A DNA stretch of 8,779 nucleotides from Clostridia bacterium (GTDB taxonomy: Bacteria; Bacillota; Clostridia; Oscillospirales; QAKW01). Made by a program: the position numbers and the translations under genes. Positions 7,756 to 8,779 of the stretch are shown here, in pieces. The notes below the pieces were generated by a model. It saw nothing but the letters and a program-made list of their open reading frames with translations. It was not told where the DNA came from and made no database searches. Each line of letters starts with the position of its first letter. Within the stretch, counting starts at the first letter, position 1. The stretch spans positions 1 through 8,779 of the forward strand of contig JAFSBD010000332.1 of the NCBI GenBank assembly GCA_017442025.1, read 5' to 3'.

Positions 7756-8779
7756 ATGGGCCGAAAAAATTTGCCCATCCCCGCAGGGGTAGCCGAAATT
7801 CTTTGCCGCCTTCAGCAGGCGAGAGAGGAAGGGTATCTGGTCGGGGGATGTGTGCGGGATTGGTATATGGGGATCCCGCCTCATGATTATGACATTACCA
7901 CCTCTGCCCTACCCCAAAGGGTGGCGGAACTCTTTGCCGATCGGGGCGTCATCGAAACCGGCATCGCCCACGGAACGGTAACGGTCCGCACCGCCGACGG
8001 TCCGGTGGAGGTAACCACCTATCGGCAGGATGGGGATTATTCCGACCATCGCCATCCCGATCAGGTCTCCTTCACCCGCTCTCTGCGGGAGGATCTGGCC
8101 AGGCGGGATTTCACCATGAATGCCATGGCGATGGATGCCCAAGGGGCGTTGCAGGATCCCTTTCATGGGCAAGCCGATATCGATGAAGGCTTGGTGCGTT
8201 GCGTGGGAGAAGCGGACCGCCGCCTGGAAGAGGATGCCCTGCGGATCCTGCGGGGGTTGCGGTTCGCCGCCCGCCTGGGGTTTGCCTTAGAGCCCCAAAC
8301 TGCTACCGCCATGCACCGCAAAAAGGAGCTGCTGAGGGAGATCGCCGCCGAGCGGGTATTTGCCGAGCTTTGCGGCCTGCTCCAAGGGGACTACGCCGCT
8401 CAAATTTTGCAAGCGCACCGCGCTGTTTTAGAGGTCGTTTTGCCCGAGATGGGGGCGATTGAAGAAATCTCCGGCCCGCCCACCTTTGGAATGGCAAGAC
8501 TTTTGGCGAAGGCCAAAGAGCCCACAGAGCCCCTGGCGCGGCTGAAGGCCCCTAACGCCTTTAAGGCGGAGGTGCTGATGCTGATCGAAAATCAGCAGTT
8601 GCCCTGCCCCAAGGATCGGCAGGAACTTTACCGCTTGGCGGTTGCTCTCGGGGCGGAAAACCTGCGGAAGGTCTATGCCTATCATGGCTGGGAGGATGGA
8701 GTGCTGGAGGCCTTTTTAGCCGAGAGGCCCTGCCTTTCCGTCAAAGATCTTGCCATCAGCGGCAAGGACCTGCTGGCGC
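7756..8779 (+). CDS. cca: CCA-adding tRNA nucleotidyltransferase (partial, 3' end beyond window)
   Basis: The enzyme builds or repairs the CCA end of tRNAs from CTP and ATP without a nucleic acid template. The frame is open for 341 codons to the window edge. The class II nucleotidyltransferase head is clear: LVGGCVRD (28-35), the metal-binding pair D44 and D46 in HDYDITTSA, the RRDFTMNAMA block (116-125), and EDALRILRGLRFAARLGF (159-176), which contains the E-D-x-x-R-x-x-R amino acids that pair with the incoming base. After VLPEM (228-232) many relatives have an HD phosphohydrolase module with LLHDxGK. Here only about 50 helical residues lie in that stretch (MARLLAKAK 246-254), with no HD pair. 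The ATG at 7756 follows GGGAGGG. Poly(A) polymerase I is a related fold, but the motif set and context-free single-gene layout favour a CCA enzyme. Confidence 0.92.
   Translation, partial: MGRKNLPIPAGVAEILCRLQQAREEGYLVGGCVRDWYMGIPPHDYDITTSALPQRVAELFADRGVIETGIAHGTVTVRTADGPVEVTTYRQDGDYSDHRHPDQVSFTRSLREDLARRDFTMNAMAMDAQGALQDPFHGQADIDEGLVRCVGEADRRLEEDALRILRGLRFAARLGFALEPQTATAMHRKKELLREIAAERVFAELCGLLQGDYAAQILQAHRAVLEVVLPEMGAIEEISGPPTFGMARLLAKAKEPTEPLARLKAPNAFKAEVLMLIENQQLPCPKDRQELYRLAVALGAENLRKVYAYHGWEDGVLEAFLAERPCLSVKDLAISGKDLLA

Overview
The window looks like part of a chromosome from a low-to-moderate GC member of the Bacillota, class Clostridia or a relative. The pointers are a cysteine T-box riboswitch, strong AGGAGG-type ribosome binding sites, an atpI-atpB-atpE-atpF order, a membrane-anchored HtrA and a short serine acetyltransferase. 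I cannot name the genus. Most of the sequence is ordinary housekeeping DNA and I see no mobile element, CRISPR array, tRNA or rRNA.

Positions 1-3275, minus strand: an F-type ATP synthase operon with its own promoter (TTGAAA, 17 bases, TATAAT). It reads atpI-like, atpB (a), atpE (c), atpF (b), then one long open frame that leaves the window at base 1. That last frame is the most unusual thing here. It is not atpH followed by atpA. It is one continuous frame of at least 516 codons that holds a second b-type membrane anchor, a proline/acid-rich linker, a helical stretch, the C-terminal domain of subunit delta, and then a complete start of subunit alpha, with no stop, ribosome binding site or ATG at the junction. 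Because F1 has three alpha but only one delta, this raises a real stoichiometry question. The c subunit also has alanines in place of the usual glycines of helix 1.

Positions 3293-5654, minus strand: a cysteine operon, cysE then cysS, under a cysteine T-box leader whose specifier TGC, T-box bulge, antiterminator and terminator can all be read. The operon ends at a strong terminator just upstream of the ATP synthase promoter. It makes O-acetylserine for cysteine synthesis and charges tRNA-Cys, and both steps are induced when tRNA-Cys is uncharged.

Positions 5690-7143, plus strand: htrA, a membrane-anchored trypsin-like serine protease with one PDZ domain, divergent from the cysteine operon and ending in a perfect 15-bp stem that also serves the convergent gene. 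Positions 7146-7690, minus strand: a CYTH/triphosphate tunnel protein. Positions 7697-8779, plus strand: the CCA-adding tRNA nucleotidyltransferase, cut by the window edge, of a shortened type without a recognisable HD motif. The CYTH and cca promoters sit back to back, with only six bases between their -35 boxes.
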